From assembly GCA_900110975.1 (NCBI GenBank), contig FOFK01000010.1, forward strand, positions 28,938-92,937: a stretch of 64,000 bases of DNA. Reading direction: 5' to 3'. Below are positions 46,393 through 56,212 of this stretch, in pieces. Every line of letters starts with the position of its first letter. Position 1 is the first letter of the stretch. The notes below the pieces were generated by a model that had not been told where the DNA came from, ran no database searches, and worked only from the letters and a program-made list of their open reading frames with translations. The stretch is from Lachnospiraceae bacterium RM5 (GTDB lineage: Bacteria > Bacillota > Clostridia > Lachnospirales > Lachnospiraceae). Position numbers and translations under genes: made by a program.

Positions 46393-47754
46393 TTATTTGA
46401 CAAGATTTTTAATCATATCCTGTTTTATCATAGTTGCTAATAATTTTTGATCTGTTCTCTCTTTAATTACATTCTGAACTCCGTATACTTCAATATTTAA
46501 TAATTTTGCAGTAATACTTGTTCTGTTAAGAAATTTATTATAGAAAACAAATACTTTTCCTATAATAGTTTCTCTTGAAGGAATAACAACATCTTCCTCT
46601 CCTGCTGCTTCTCTTGCTCGTGCCTTAGCTACAAGAAGTTTAGATGCTCCATCATATTTATCTATGACCTCTGCAAATTTTTCAAGGTAATCATTAGATT
46701 CTTTCTGTCCTGTACCTACAAGATAAACCTTTGTAGCCATCTCCATAATTGCAAAGTTTGCAACAGTCATCTCAGATTCCATATTTATAACAATTGCATC
46801 ATATGCTGCCATTTCACAAAGAGTATCAAAGAAATTCTTAACACCATCTCTGTCAAGCACCATAAGTTCAAATATATTATTATTTATATTATAAATACAA
46901 TCTATTCCAAGATTGGCATCTGTTGAAATATATCTTCTAAGTACATCAACAGTAAGCTCTTTTTCATCAGCTTTTCTAAGTACTTCTCCAAAAGCAGCCT
47001 CTGTACTGTCTGTTGCAAAAAATTTATTCATCTTACTAAACTTACTAAAATCAAGATATAACACCTTACATCTTTCATTATTTCCTGCTATAGCAGATGC
47101 TGTACTTACTGTAAAAGATCCATCCCCTTTTTGTGCTGAAATAAAAGCATAAATATTTGGGTGTTTTCTTCTCTCCCTAAGCTCTTTTTCAGCTTCAAGT
47201 CTCTTCTGCTCTTCAAGTCTCTTTTGTTCTTCTTCTCTCTTTTTCTGTTCTGCAGCCTTTCTTGCTTCTTCAAGTTCAGCTTCAATACGTTTCTTTTCTT
47301 CTTCTGCTTCAACCTTAGCAGTTTCAACTTCTTTTCTCGCTTCATCAATCTTTGCAGTTAAAGCTTCTTTTTCTTTCATTACGTTTTCATACTCTGCTTT
47401 AACATTAGCGATTTCTTCATAACAATTACCAAATACATAAATATCCTTTGCGATATTCTCTACTTTCTGATATTTGCAGATTTCCAAATTATCTTCCAAA
47501 GGATTATTTGATATAGTGCGAGTTGTGTTTTCATCTGAAAGTGTTATAAACCCACATCCGATTTCATCAGCATTAACATTTGTTTCATGTCCTGCAGCAA
47601 CTACATTAATCTGGTTCTGCTCGATAAATTCTTTAATTCCGGCATCACTTTCACATGGATACACATCAAGCTTATCAGAAAAAGCTGCAAGAGCTTTTGC
47701 AAGTTTCTCCTGATAATCCTTATCCTGGTCCAATATTGCTACCTTGATTTTCAT
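46393..47754 (-). CDS. TadZ/CpaE-like pseudo-ATPase with long coiled coil
   Basis: 453 residues from ATG 47754 (MKIKVAILDQD); upstream frame extension runs through a terminator and is rejected. Residues 1-110 resemble a receiver domain without the phosphorylatable Asp. Residues 112-197 are an almost uninterrupted Glu/Lys/Arg coiled coil. Residues 198-453 follow the MinD/CpaE fold (IYAFISAQKGDGSFTVSTAS, VLYLDFSKFSK, YDAIVINMESEMTVANFAI, VYLVGTGQKES). The Walker A lacks the GK[ST] core, keeping only the Lys before the first Gly, as in the atypical TadZ ATPases of Flp pilus loci. No tad/cpa pilus genes are nearby. The cell-pole positioning role is a family-based guess. Confidence 0.75.
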   Translation of the reverse strand: MKIKVAILDQDKDYQEKLAKALAAFSDKLDVYPCESDAGIKEFIEQNQINVVAAGHETNVNADEIGCGFITLSDENTTRTISNNPLEDNLEICKYQKVENIAKDIYVFGNCYEEIANVKAEYENVMKEKEALTAKIDEARKEVETAKVEAEEEKKRIEAELEEARKAAEQKKREEEQKRLEEQKRLEAEKELRERRKHPNIYAFISAQKGDGSFTVSTASAIAGNNERCKVLYLDFSKFSKMNKFFATDSTEAAFGEVLRKADEKELTVDVLRRYISTDANLGIDCIYNINNNIFELMVLDRDGVKNFFDTLCEMAAYDAIVINMESEMTVANFAIMEMATKVYLVGTGQKESNDYLEKFAEVIDKYDGASKLLVAKARAREAAGEEDVVIPSRETIIGKVFVFYNKFLNRTSITAKLLNIEVYGVQNVIKERTDQKLLATMIKQDMIKNLVK

Positions 47755-47808
47755 AAGTTTTATCCATACCTTTCCGTGACCGTTTCCATTTTTAGTCACT
47801 GTTTTATT

Positions 47809-47850
47809 AAAAAAAATTATGTAAAAAGCCACCCCGATTTTTACGTAATT
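47809..47850 (-). terminator. Terminator of the rimP-ribF operon
   Basis: 13-bp stem aattatgtaaaaa (47815-47827) with tttttacgtaatt (47838-47850), one wobble pair, followed on the minus strand by six T. It lies between ribF and the TadZ-like gene. Confidence 0.82.
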
Positions 47851-47863
47851 ATATAAATCTATT

Positions 47864-48763
47864 TTATAAATAAGCCCTTGATATGTCAAGCAATATCTGG
47901 GTTTTTAACTCTTCAAAAGATGAGAATTTTTTTTCTTCTCTGATAAATCTTTCAAAAGAAATAATAACCTCTTTATCATATACATTTTCATCGAAATTCA
48001 GAATATGAGTTTCCACTTTTATTTTACCATTATTTCCATCTGTAACAGTTGGATTAAAGCCTATATTTGTTATACTATGGTACTTTTTACCATCAATAAT
48101 TACATTTGTTTTATAAACCCCGTTTTTAGGCAAAAACTTATTCTCATCAGGCTCAACATTAATCGTTCTGAGATTCATTAATCTTCCAATCTGCTTCCCT
48201 TTTACAATATTTCCCATAATATAATATTCATATCCAAGCATTCTGTTTGCTTCATATATTTCGCCCCATGATAATGATTTTTTTATCATTGATGTACTTA
48301 CTTTTAACCCGCCTATATACACATCATCAATAATCTCATATTCAAAAAATCCTTCATCTGCATATTTTTTTAATGTTTCTGTATTTCCTTCTCTTTTTCT
48401 TCCAAATAAAAAATCTTTCCCTGTTACTACTTTCTTTACCCCAAGTTCTTTTATAAGTACATTTTCTATAAAATCTTTAGCTCTCATTTCCATGGTTTCT
48501 TTTGAAACAGGATAATAAATATAATAATCAGGATTCATATTTTCACAAATATGTATTCTTTCTTCAAAGGTATTTACCTGCTTAGATTCACTAATAATGC
48601 TTGTATCAAAAGAAAAGAGGACTGATGTATAACCCTCTTTTTCTGATGTATTTAAAACAGCTTCGAGTAATTTCTTATGTCCCAGATGAAGACCGTCAAA
48701 TTTACCCAAAGCTACGACACTGTTTTTTATATTAAATTCCGTTTTATTTGTATATATTTTCAT
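47864..48763 (-). CDS. ribF: Bifunctional riboflavin kinase/FAD synthetase
   Basis: Makes FMN and FAD. 299 residues: N-terminal nucleotidyltransferase with VALGKFDGLHLGHKKLL, and GKDFLFGRKREGNT; C-terminal riboflavin kinase with MNLRTINVEPDENKFLPKNGVYKT and SITNIGFNPTV. It overlaps truB by 4 bp and is the last gene of the operon. Confidence 0.96.
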   Translation of the reverse strand: MKIYTNKTEFNIKNSVVALGKFDGLHLGHKKLLEAVLNTSEKEGYTSVLFSFDTSIISESKQVNTFEERIHICENMNPDYYIYYPVSKETMEMRAKDFIENVLIKELGVKKVVTGKDFLFGRKREGNTETLKKYADEGFFEYEIIDDVYIGGLKVSTSMIKKSLSWGEIYEANRMLGYEYYIMGNIVKGKQIGRLMNLRTINVEPDENKFLPKNGVYKTNVIIDGKKYHSITNIGFNPTVTDGNNGKIKVETHILNFDENVYDKEVIISFERFIREEKKFSSFEELKTQILLDISRAYL

Positions 48764-49668
48764 AAAAACATCTTTTCCGGCTTTATTTTATAATCTGAAT
48801 CAGTTTTATACAAAGCCTTAAATTCTTCATTAAAAGTATATATTCTATAACATTTTCCTTCTTCAAATTTCCCAGGTGCATTAATAAACATGTCCGTAAA
48901 AAGAGGATTTCCATTTAACATTATCTTCTCAAATTCCTCTTTTAATACAAGTTTCTCATGTTTTTTTAATACAAAATCCGGTTTTATTATTATCTCATCT
49001 AAAGTATTATCAAGAACTTTTCTTTCTATTTCTGATAATTTCAAAGCATCTTCTATGTAAAAATAACCTGATCTCGTTCTTACAAGCTCCGACATGACAG
49101 CATATAATGATAATTTTTTTCCGATATCTTCGCATAATGTCCTGATATAAGTTCCCTTAGAACATAATACTTTTATTTTTGCGGTATCACTGCCACAACC
49201 AAGTATTTCTATATCATATATGTTTACACGCCTGCTTTTTCTTTCAACTTCAATATTTTCTCTTGCCAGCTCATAAAGCTTTTTTCCATTAATTTTTATG
49301 GCAGAATACATAGGTGGAATCTGGTCATATTCCCCTACAAAAGAATTACAGGCATTAATAAATTTTTTCTTATCAAGTTTTATCTCTCCCTCATTTTTTG
49401 CTATAATCTTACCGGATAAATCCCCTGTATCAGTTTGTATTCCAAACTTAATATCAGCAATATATTCTTTCTTTTTTTCCATAATAAGATCACATAACTT
49501 TGTTGCATTTCCAATACATACAGGAAGAACTCCCGTTGCATCCGGGTCAAGAGTTCCTGTATGTCCGATTTTTTTTATCTTTAAAATTTTTCTTAATTTT
49601 GCAACAACATCATGAGATGTAAAACCTTTTTCTTTATAAACATTTACTATGCCATTAATCTCTGCCAT
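48760..49668 (-). CDS. truB: tRNA pseudouridine-55 synthase
   Basis: Forms pseudouridine 55 in the T loop of tRNAs. 302 residues: the catalytic Asp is in GHTGTLDPDATGVLPV, followed by KEYIADIKFGIQTDTGDLSG, and the second conserved block is CSKGTYIRTLCEDIG. The C-terminal PUA-like part is divergent. Standard position between nrnA and ribF. Confidence 0.96.
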   Translation of the reverse strand: MAEINGIVNVYKEKGFTSHDVVAKLRKILKIKKIGHTGTLDPDATGVLPVCIGNATKLCDLIMEKKKEYIADIKFGIQTDTGDLSGKIIAKNEGEIKLDKKKFINACNSFVGEYDQIPPMYSAIKINGKKLYELARENIEVERKSRRVNIYDIEILGCGSDTAKIKVLCSKGTYIRTLCEDIGKKLSLYAVMSELVRTRSGYFYIEDALKLSEIERKVLDNTLDEIIIKPDFVLKKHEKLVLKEEFEKIMLNGNPLFTDMFINAPGKFEEGKCYRIYTFNEEFKALYKTDSDYKIKPEKMFL

Positions 49669-49699
49669 AAATTCTCCATTTCAAAATGATTTCAACTCA

Positions 49700-50650
49700 T
49701 TATCCAAGCTGTAAAGAAATCTGCTCAGATAAATTATTTATAACATCATATACTGTTCCGTGCATCATAACGCCTGCAGCTCTTATGTGTCCGCCACCAC
49801 CAAAGTACTCTGCAACCTTGCTTACATCCACTTCACTCTTGGACCTTAAGCTGATTTTATATTCCATCGGTTCAGTTTCATACATAAATATAGCTACTTC
49901 AACGCCTTTTGTTATACGAAGCTGTTCAACAACTCCATCCAGATCAGCACTTGTAATATTATAAAAATCAAACTCATCTTTTTTTACGACAGAAAAAATA
50001 CACTTACCATCATAAAATACAACACTTTCAAGCAATGCCCTTCCAAGAATCTGGTTCTGTACATAAGTTTTTGTATAAAAGGTATCATCAATAATTGATG
50101 TAAAATCTATACCTTTTTCCATTAATTTCCCGGCAATTGCCATTGTATTATAAGATGTATTTGAATATTTAAATACACCTGAATCATGGACAATTCCAAG
50201 ATATAAAGCTTCTGCAACATATTTATCCACTTTATCTTCATCAAGCATCATATATAAAAGTTCACTTGCTGAACTAAGTTTTGCATCTACCACATTTTCC
50301 ATGGCAAAATTATTATTGCTTATGTGGTGATCTATACAAAGTGTTTTCTTTGCTTTATCAAAATATTTTACTGTTTCTCCAATACGCTCTAAATCGCTTG
50401 AATCAAGGACAATAAAAAGATCAAATTCTTCATCCTTTTCAGTGTTAAAAATTATTTTATCCGAATTTTTCAAGAAAACAAACTTATCTGCAATCGATTC
50501 AAGATATAAAGATACTGATAATTCAGGATAATTTTTTGTTAAATAATTATATAATCCAAGGCAGGAACCAATACAGTCTCCGTCAGGTCTTCTATGTCCT
50601 GTTATACCTACAGTCTTTACTCCTTCAAGATAATTCTCTATTTTATTCAT
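49700..50650 (-). CDS. nrnA: DHH-family oligoribonuclease/pAp phosphatase
   Basis: Degrades very short RNAs and 3'-phosphoadenosine 5'-phosphate. 316 residues with GHRRPDGDCIGSCLGLYNYL, FIVLDSSDLERIG, CIDHHISNNNFA (DHH) and the DHHA1 motif GGGGHIRAAG. It overlaps rbfA by 8 bp. It could also aid turnover of pGpG from the EAL phosphodiesterase of this organism. Confidence 0.95.
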   Translation of the reverse strand: MNKIENYLEGVKTVGITGHRRPDGDCIGSCLGLYNYLTKNYPELSVSLYLESIADKFVFLKNSDKIIFNTEKDEEFDLFIVLDSSDLERIGETVKYFDKAKKTLCIDHHISNNNFAMENVVDAKLSSASELLYMMLDEDKVDKYVAEALYLGIVHDSGVFKYSNTSYNTMAIAGKLMEKGIDFTSIIDDTFYTKTYVQNQILGRALLESVVFYDGKCIFSVVKKDEFDFYNITSADLDGVVEQLRITKGVEVAIFMYETEPMEYKISLRSKSEVDVSKVAEYFGGGGHIRAAGVMMHGTVYDVINNLSEQISLQLG

Positions 50651-51041
50651 TTACATCATTCCCTTCAGTTTCGGATAAATCCTTAGCCATATCTTTATTT
50701 ACTTCATCAATATAATGAGACATATTTACACCGTATTCTATTGAATTATCAACAATAAATCTTATTTCCGGTGTATTTCTTAAATTAACATTTTTAGCAA
50801 GCTCGCGTCTTATAAACCCTTCTGCACTATTTAAGCCTTTTAATGTATCTTCTTTTATTTTTTCATCACCATATACACTAATATATGCTTTGCATGTTTT
50901 AAGATCAGGAGCAACCTCAACGGATACAACGCTTGTAAGCGGATGTATCCTTGGGTCCTTAATCTCATTATGTATAATATTACTTAATTCTCGCATGACT
51001 TCAGTATTTATTCTAATATTTTTAATACTGTTTTTTCTCAT
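50643..51041 (-). CDS. rbfA: 30S ribosome-binding factor A
   Basis: Binds 16S helix 1 during late 30S maturation. 132 residues with RINTEVMRELSNIIHNEIKDPRI, TSVVSVEVAPDLKTCKAYISVYG and LRNTPEIRFIVDNSIEYG, covering the KH-like fold, then a polar tail. Directly follows infB. Confidence 0.96.
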   Translation of the reverse strand: MRKNSIKNIRINTEVMRELSNIIHNEIKDPRIHPLTSVVSVEVAPDLKTCKAYISVYGDEKIKEDTLKGLNSAEGFIRRELAKNVNLRNTPEIRFIVDNSIEYGVNMSHYIDEVNKDMAKDLSETEGNDVNE

Positions 51042-51073
51042 ACATTAATCCTTCCCAGATTTAGAAATTCCTA

Positions 51074-53746
51074 TTATCTAGGCACTTCTACCATCTTATA
51101 AGCTTCTACTATATCTAATTCAGCAATATCGCTAAATCCTTCAAATACAAGTCCACATTCGTAACCTGCTTTAACTTCCTTAACATCATCTTTAAATCTC
51201 TTAAGCGATGAAAGATTTCCTTCAAATATCTGCGAACCTTCTCTTGTAATTCTGCACATGCATCCTCTTTCAAACTTACCATCAAGAACATAAGATCCTG
51301 CAATATTTCCAACACCTGATGCCTTGAAAATCTGTCTGATTTCAGCATGACCAATAACTTTTTCTTCGAATACAGGATCAAGTAATCCCTTCATAGCTGC
51401 TTCAACATCAGCAATGGCCTGATAAATAACTCTGTAAAGTCTTAAGTCAACTTTTTCTCTGTCTGAGATTTCTTTTGCCATATTATCAGGTCTTACGTTA
51501 AATCCGATAATAATAGCATTACTTGCACTTGCAAGAATAACGTCAGATTCGTTGATAGCACCAACACCTGAGTGGATAACCTTTACAACTACTTCATCAT
51601 TTGAAAGTTTAACAAGACTGTTCTTAACTGCTTCAACAGAACCCTGAACATCTGCTTTAACAATAATATCAAGCTCTTTAAGTTCACCTTCTTTAATCTG
51701 GCTGAATAAATCATCAAGAGACATTCTCTGTTTAGCCTTAGAACCTTCTAATAATTTTTCTCTTCCGTCTTTGATAAATGTTTCAGCAAAGTTTCTTGCT
51801 TCTTTTTCATTTTCTGTAGAAACAATAACTTCACCTGCATTTGGAACCCCGTTAAGACCCAAGATTTCAACAGGTGTTGAAGGTGTAGCTTCATCTTTAC
51901 GCACATGCTTATCATCTATCATAGCTCTTACTTTACCATAGAATGAGCCCGCAGCAATATTATCTCCAACCTTTAATGTACCTTTCTGTACAAGGATTGT
52001 TGCAACAGGACCTCTTCCCTTATCAAGTCTTGCTTCAATAACAAGTCCTCTTGCCTTTCTGTCAGGATTTGCTTTTAATTCCATAACATCTGCAACTAAG
52101 AGAATATTTTCCAAAAGGTCATCAATACCTTCTTTAGTATGAGCTGAAACAGGAACAAAAATTGTATCTCCACCCCATTCTTCAGGAATAAGTTCATATT
52201 CAGCAAGTTCCTGTTTAACCCTGTCAACATTTGCACTTGGTTTATCTATCTTATTAATTGCAACAATAATTGTAATTCCTGCTGCTTTAGCATGGTTAAT
52301 AGCTTCCACAGTCTGAGGCATAACACCATCATCAGCTGCAACAACTAAGATTGCAATATCAGTAGACTGGGCTCCTCTCATTCTCATTGCTGTAAATGCT
52401 TCATGTCCAGGAGTATCTAAAAATGTAATCTGTTCACCATTAGATTCAACTGTATAAGCACCAATATGCTGTGTAATACCACCAGCTTCTTTAGCAATAA
52501 CATTTGTCTGTCTGATTGCATCAAGAAGAGATGTTTTACCATGATCAACGTGACCCATAACGCAGACTACAGGAGGACGTTTCTGTAATTTTGTTTCATC
52601 CTCTTCTTCTTCCTTAAGTAATTCTTCAATGATATCAACTTTTTCTTCTTCTTCAGCAATAACGTTATATTCAAGACAGATATTCTGAGCAAGTTCAAAA
52701 TCAATTTCCTGATTTATTGTAACAATCTGTCCCTGTAAAAATAATTTCTTAACAAGTGCAGATGGCTGTATTTTTAATTTATCAGCTAATTCTTTTACTG
52801 TAAGTGATTCCGGAAGAGTAATTTCTTTGATTTCTTCCACATCTTTTTCTTTTTCTTTCTTTGACTGTGGCTTCTTCATCAGATTCTGCTGATTTTTTTC
52901 AAATTTACTGTCTCTGATTTCATCATAATCACTCTTTGATTTTTTCTTATTTTCCTCAGCCATTCTATTTTTACGTCTGTCATTTTTTCCGTTCATAACT
53001 TCAGAAATCGATTCATTTTTAGAATCATTTCTAAAATTATTTCCTCTGTCATTATCTCTTCCCTGGAAAGAATTTCTCTGGCCATTTCTTCTGTTATCTC
53101 TATTATCTCTGTTATCTCTGCCATCTCTTCCCTGGTTTCTGTCTCTATTGTCTCTGTTATCTCTTCCCTGATTTCTGTCTCTGTTATCTCTGTTATCTCT
53201 TCCCTGGTTTCTATCGAATCCGTCCCTGTTTCCTCTGCCATCTCTTCCCTGGTTTCTGTCTCTGTTATCTCTATTATCCCTGTTATCTCTTCCCTGGGAA
53301 TTATCTCTTGAATTGAAATCTCTTTTGTTATTTGATCCGTTTGAGTTTTTATTAAATCCTCTTCCCTGATCTTTATTCTTTCTGAAATCATTTTTCACAC
53401 CACTGTTTTGTGGATTGTAAACCTGTGTGATATGTGATTTTTTAGGTTTATTATCAGAATTATCACCATTCTGTTTCTTTTCAGTTTTTTCAGGTTTTAC
53501 ATTATTAACAGGTTTTTCCTGTTTATTTTCCTGAGGTTTATTATCTGCTTTTTCAACCTTTTCTTCACGTTTTTCATTTTTTTCATTTTTATTTTTAAGA
53601 CTTTTCTTTACTATTTCTACTGCCTCATCAGAAATAGAACTCATATGACTTTTTACTTCAATGCCGTTGTCTTTTAATATTTCTTTTACGACTTTATTAT
53701 CAAGTCCTAACTGTTTAGCTAATTCATACACTCTGATATTTGCCAT
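51074..53746 (-). CDS. infB: Translation initiation factor IF-2 with Arg/Asn/Asp/Gly-rich N-terminal region
   Basis: GTPase that loads fMet-tRNA on the 30S subunit. 890 residues. An IF2_N motif opens the protein ([21 protein letters not shown]). Residues about 115-245 are low-complexity, repeating [16 protein letters not shown] second IF2_N-type helix follows ([21 protein letters not shown]), then the GTPase domain with [23 protein letters not shown] and AINKIDKP, and C-terminal beta-barrel domains. The repeat region is poorly conserved in family members and varies in length. Adjacent to ylxQ, as usual. Confidence 0.97.
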   Translation of the reverse strand: MANIRVYELAKQLGLDNKVVKEILKDNGIEVKSHMSSISDEAVEIVKKSLKNKNEKNEKREEKVEKADNKPQENKQEKPVNNVKPEKTEKKQNGDNSDNKPKKSHITQVYNPQNSGVKNDFRKNKDQGRGFNKNSNGSNNKRDFNSRDNSQGRDNRDNRDNRDRNQGRDGRGNRDGFDRNQGRDNRDNRDRNQGRDNRDNRDRNQGRDGRDNRDNRDNRRNGQRNSFQGRDNDRGNNFRNDSKNESISEVMNGKNDRRKNRMAEENKKKSKSDYDEIRDSKFEKNQQNLMKKPQSKKEKEKDVEEIKEITLPESLTVKELADKLKIQPSALVKKLFLQGQIVTINQEIDFELAQNICLEYNVIAEEEEKVDIIEELLKEEEEDETKLQKRPPVVCVMGHVDHGKTSLLDAIRQTNVIAKEAGGITQHIGAYTVESNGEQITFLDTPGHEAFTAMRMRGAQSTDIAILVVAADDGVMPQTVEAINHAKAAGITIIVAINKIDKPSANVDRVKQELAEYELIPEEWGGDTIFVPVSAHTKEGIDDLLENILLVADVMELKANPDRKARGLVIEARLDKGRGPVATILVQKGTLKVGDNIAAGSFYGKVRAMIDDKHVRKDEATPSTPVEILGLNGVPNAGEVIVSTENEKEARNFAETFIKDGREKLLEGSKAKQRMSLDDLFSQIKEGELKELDIIVKADVQGSVEAVKNSLVKLSNDEVVVKVIHSGVGAINESDVILASASNAIIIGFNVRPDNMAKEISDREKVDLRLYRVIYQAIADVEAAMKGLLDPVFEEKVIGHAEIRQIFKASGVGNIAGSYVLDGKFERGCMCRITREGSQIFEGNLSSLKRFKDDVKEVKAGYECGLVFEGFSDIAELDIVEAYKMVEVPR

Positions 53747-54058
53747 TTATAAATTTTCCTCCTTGATTTTCATTATACTTTTTGAAAATCCCTCATCATT
53801 TATACAAATCGATGCTCTAAGCTTCTTCCCTATTGCTCTTCCGAGACTTTCTTTATCACTATAAAATATTATTTCTTTTTTATAGAATTTACACATGTCA
53901 GTAAAATTCTTTTTTGTGTTATCAGAAGCATCATTAGCAACTATCACCAAAAAAGCTTTTCCTTCTTTTACTGATTTTTCAACAATAAATTCTCCACTTC
54001 CGACTTTTCCTGCTTTCATCGCAAGTCCAATCATGGATAAAACTTTATCCTGCTTCAT
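53747..54058 (-). CDS. ylxQ: Ribosomal L7Ae-family RNA-binding protein YlxQ
   Basis: Kink-turn RNA binder of the L7Ae/L30e/S12e family. 103 residues from the ATG at 54058 (MKQDKVLSMIGLAMKAGKVGSG); a TTG one codon upstream is unlikely. ANDASDNTKKNFTDMCKF carries the family RNA-contact region, and DKESLGRAIGKKLRASICI follows. The ribosome binding site is weak, so translation is probably coupled to rnpM, whose stop lies 13 bp upstream. Confidence 0.9.
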   Translation of the reverse strand: MKQDKVLSMIGLAMKAGKVGSGEFIVEKSVKEGKAFLVIVANDASDNTKKNFTDMCKFYKKEIIFYSDKESLGRAIGKKLRASICINDEGFSKSIMKIKEENL

Positions 54059-54071
54059 CAAATCACATCCA

Positions 54072-54356
54072 TTATTTTAATTTTAATGCTTCCTCAAATG
54101 AACTTCTAAGTTTTTCTACTTCTTCATCAGATAATTTTATATCACCGGTCTTAAAAGTTTTATTAAAACCTTTATTTTTTATGCATTTTTCAAAACATTC
54201 CATATCTTTACAAAGATATGTTCCTCTGCCATTTACTCTTCCGGTCACATCAACAAGTACATCATTTTCAGAAGTTTTAACTATTCTTACAAGTTCTTTT
54301 TTAGGCTTATTTTCACCACAGCCAATGCATGTTCTCATTGGAATTTTTTTATTCAT
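54072..54356 (-). CDS. rnpM: RNase P modulator RnpM (YlxR family)
   Basis: 94 residues from the ATG at 54356; the longer open frame upstream is only the shadow of the acidic 3' end of nusA. The start has the family sequence IPMRTCIGCGENKPKKELVRIV with a CxxC-type pair, then VLVDVTGRVNGRGTYLCKDMECFEKCI. YlxR proteins bind the RNase P RNA and modulate its activity. It overlaps nusA by 8 bp. Confidence 0.93.
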   Translation of the reverse strand: MNKKIPMRTCIGCGENKPKKELVRIVKTSENDVLVDVTGRVNGRGTYLCKDMECFEKCIKNKGFNKTFKTGDIKLSDEEVEKLRSSFEEALKLK

Positions 54357-55518
54357 CAATGTTTTCCTCATCATCAAAGTCAAATTCTTCATCTGATGTC
54401 TGTTCTGAATCATCATATGAATTTTCATCATATTCATCATCAAATTCTCCATCATTTTCTTCAAGTTCTCTCATCTGACTTTCACTCTTGATATCAATTC
54501 TAAAGCCTGTAAGTTTTGCAGCAAGTTTTGCATTTAATCCTTCTTTACCAATTGCAAGTGATAACTGATAATCAGGAACTACAACCTCTGCTTTTCTTTC
54601 TTCATCATCAGCAAGGATTGATACAACCTTTGCAGGACTTAAAGCGTTTTCTACAAATATTGCAGCATTTTCATTATAAGGAACAATATCTATCTTTTCG
54701 CCTTTTAATTCATTAACTATTGCATTTACTCTTGCTCCATTTACACCAACGCATGCTCCTAATGGATCTACATTTTCAGAATTAGACTTAACAGCAATCT
54801 TACTTCTTACACCGGCTTCTCTTGCTATTGAAACAATTTCTACAATGCCATCTCTGATTTCTGTTACTTCAGCCTCAAATAATCTCTTAACAAATTCAGG
54901 TCTTACTCTTGAAACTACAATGTTTGGTCCTTTATTTACATCTTCTACTTTTGTTACATATAATTTAATTCTTTCTGTTGGCATAAATACTTCAGATTTA
55001 ACCTGTTCATTTTTTGGTAATACAGCATCTGCTTTTCCTAAATTAATGCTGATGTTCTTATCACCGATTCTCTGAACAACACCTGTTACAATATCATTTT
55101 CCTTTGCATGATACTGATTATATACAACTTTTCTTTCTTCTTCCCTGATTTTCTGAACAATTACACCTTTTGCATTCTGTGTTGCAATACGTCCAAATTT
55201 CTTAGAGTCTACATTTACACTTACTGTTTCACCAACTATCACATCAGGATTGATAGCCTTTGCATCTTCAAGTGCAATCTGTGTAGCCTGATCTTCGATT
55301 GCTTCTTTACTTTCAACTACTTCTTTCTGGGCAATTATCTTAAATTCACCTGTTTCTCTGTCAACTTTTGCAACTACATTATCAGCTTTTCCATAATTGT
55401 TTTTGTATGCCTGGATAAGTGAATTTTCAATTGCTTCAAAAATCACTTCTTTATTGATATCTTTTTCCTTTTCCAAAATACTTAATGCGGCTAATAATTC
55501 GTTATTTGTTTTATTCAT
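54349..55518 (-). CDS. nusA: Transcription termination/antitermination protein NusA
   Basis: RNA polymerase-associated factor. 389 residues: N-terminal domain, S1 domain (ENDIVTGVVQRIGDKNISINLGKADAVLP), two KH domains (DPLGACVGVNGARVNAIVNELKGEKIDIV; VVPDYQLSLAIGKEGLNAKLAAKLTGFRIDI), and an acidic tail of about 40 residues rich in Asp, Glu and Ser. The tail replaces the C-terminal repeats of proteobacterial NusA, as in other Firmicutes. GGAG precedes the start. Confidence 0.97.
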   Translation of the reverse strand: MNKTNNELLAALSILEKEKDINKEVIFEAIENSLIQAYKNNYGKADNVVAKVDRETGEFKIIAQKEVVESKEAIEDQATQIALEDAKAINPDVIVGETVSVNVDSKKFGRIATQNAKGVIVQKIREEERKVVYNQYHAKENDIVTGVVQRIGDKNISINLGKADAVLPKNEQVKSEVFMPTERIKLYVTKVEDVNKGPNIVVSRVRPEFVKRLFEAEVTEIRDGIVEIVSIAREAGVRSKIAVKSNSENVDPLGACVGVNGARVNAIVNELKGEKIDIVPYNENAAIFVENALSPAKVVSILADDEERKAEVVVPDYQLSLAIGKEGLNAKLAAKLTGFRIDIKSESQMRELEENDGEFDDEYDENSYDDSEQTSDEEFDFDDEENIDE

Positions 55519-55533
55519 CTTTCGTCTCCTTTT

Positions 55534-55998
55534 TTAAAATTCTATTTTTAATCTTACTAACGCAACATCTTGTCTGTTAAACTTCTTTTCCTCTTCATCT
55601 ACCATGACAAGGATATTCTCCTCATCATATCCTTTTAATTCCCCCTCAAATTCTTTAACGCCGTCTAATGCCTTATAAAGCTTAAGTTCTACCATTTTCC
55701 CTTTGTTTCTTTCAAAGTCCTTATCCTTTTTTAATGGTCTGTCAAGTCCTGGCGAACTAAGTTCAAGTACATAAGCATCGTCGATAAAATCTTTTTCATC
55801 AAGCTTATCACTAAGAGCTCTACTTACCATTTCAAGATCGTCAATAGTTATGCCTCCTTCTTTATCAAGATATACTCTTAAGTAATAATTTCCTCCCTCC
55901 TTAACATATTCAATATCAACAAGCTCAAAATCTTTGCCGTCGATTAATGGAAGTACCAATTCTTCTGTTTTTTTCTCGTAATCTTCTCTTTTTGACAT
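55534..55998 (-). CDS. rimP: Ribosome maturation factor RimP
   Basis: 30S assembly factor, first gene of the nusA-infB operon. 154 residues from ATG 55998 (MSKREDYEKK; GGAGG 5 nt upstream); the track-style longer start (TTG at 56043) lies inside a hairpin and is rejected. Conserved blocks: YYLRVYLDKEGGITIDDLEMVSRALSDKLDE, YVLELSSPGLDRPLKKDKDF and the C-terminal SH3-like part. Confidence 0.95.
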   Translation of the reverse strand: MSKREDYEKKTEELVLPLIDGKDFELVDIEYVKEGGNYYLRVYLDKEGGITIDDLEMVSRALSDKLDEKDFIDDAYVLELSSPGLDRPLKKDKDFERNKGKMVELKLYKALDGVKEFEGELKGYDEENILVMVDEEEKKFNRQDVALVRLKIEF

Positions 55999-56028
55999 AT
56001 TGCCTCCGTTTGATTTTTTTACAAATAT

Positions 56029-56056
56029 TAAAGAGTGGACCAATGTCCACTCTTTA
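56029..56056 (-). terminator. Hairpin between tRNA-Glu and rimP, probable tRNA terminator
   Basis: Perfect 12-bp stem taaagagtggac (56029-56040) and its complement (56045-56056) with a 4-nt loop. The downstream minus-strand bases (ATATTTG) are only moderately T-rich, so termination may be partial and rimP may share the tRNA transcript. Confidence 0.6.
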
Positions 56057-56078
56057 GCTAGTAACTATTTTGAATAAG

Positions 56079-56150
56079 CAGCTCGTAGGAGAATCGAACT
56101 CCTGATTCCGCCGTGAGAGGGCGGCGTCTTAACCGCTTGACCAACGAGCC
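56079..56150 (-). tRNA. tRNA-Glu (anticodon CTC)
   Basis: 72 nt on the minus strand. The acceptor GGCTCGT pairs with ACGAGCT (one G-T pair), the D arm is GTCAAGCGGTTAAGAC, the anticodon stem CCGCC/GGCGG encloses loop CTCTCAC (anticodon CTC), and the T arm is AGGAG-TTCGATT-CTCCT. Discriminator base G; CCA is not encoded. Reads GAG codons. It stands alone upstream of rimP. Confidence 0.93.
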
Positions 56151-56212
56151 ATAAATCATACTTGTATATAATACTTTATTTTTCTTAATAATGCAAGCCT
56201 AATTTATATTTT

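Noticed and set aside
52993..53391. Second minus-strand frame inside infB encoding REE/ITE-rich repeats
   Set aside because: It is a frame-shifted reading of the infB repeat region; infB itself is certain and no start signal exists for the alternative.
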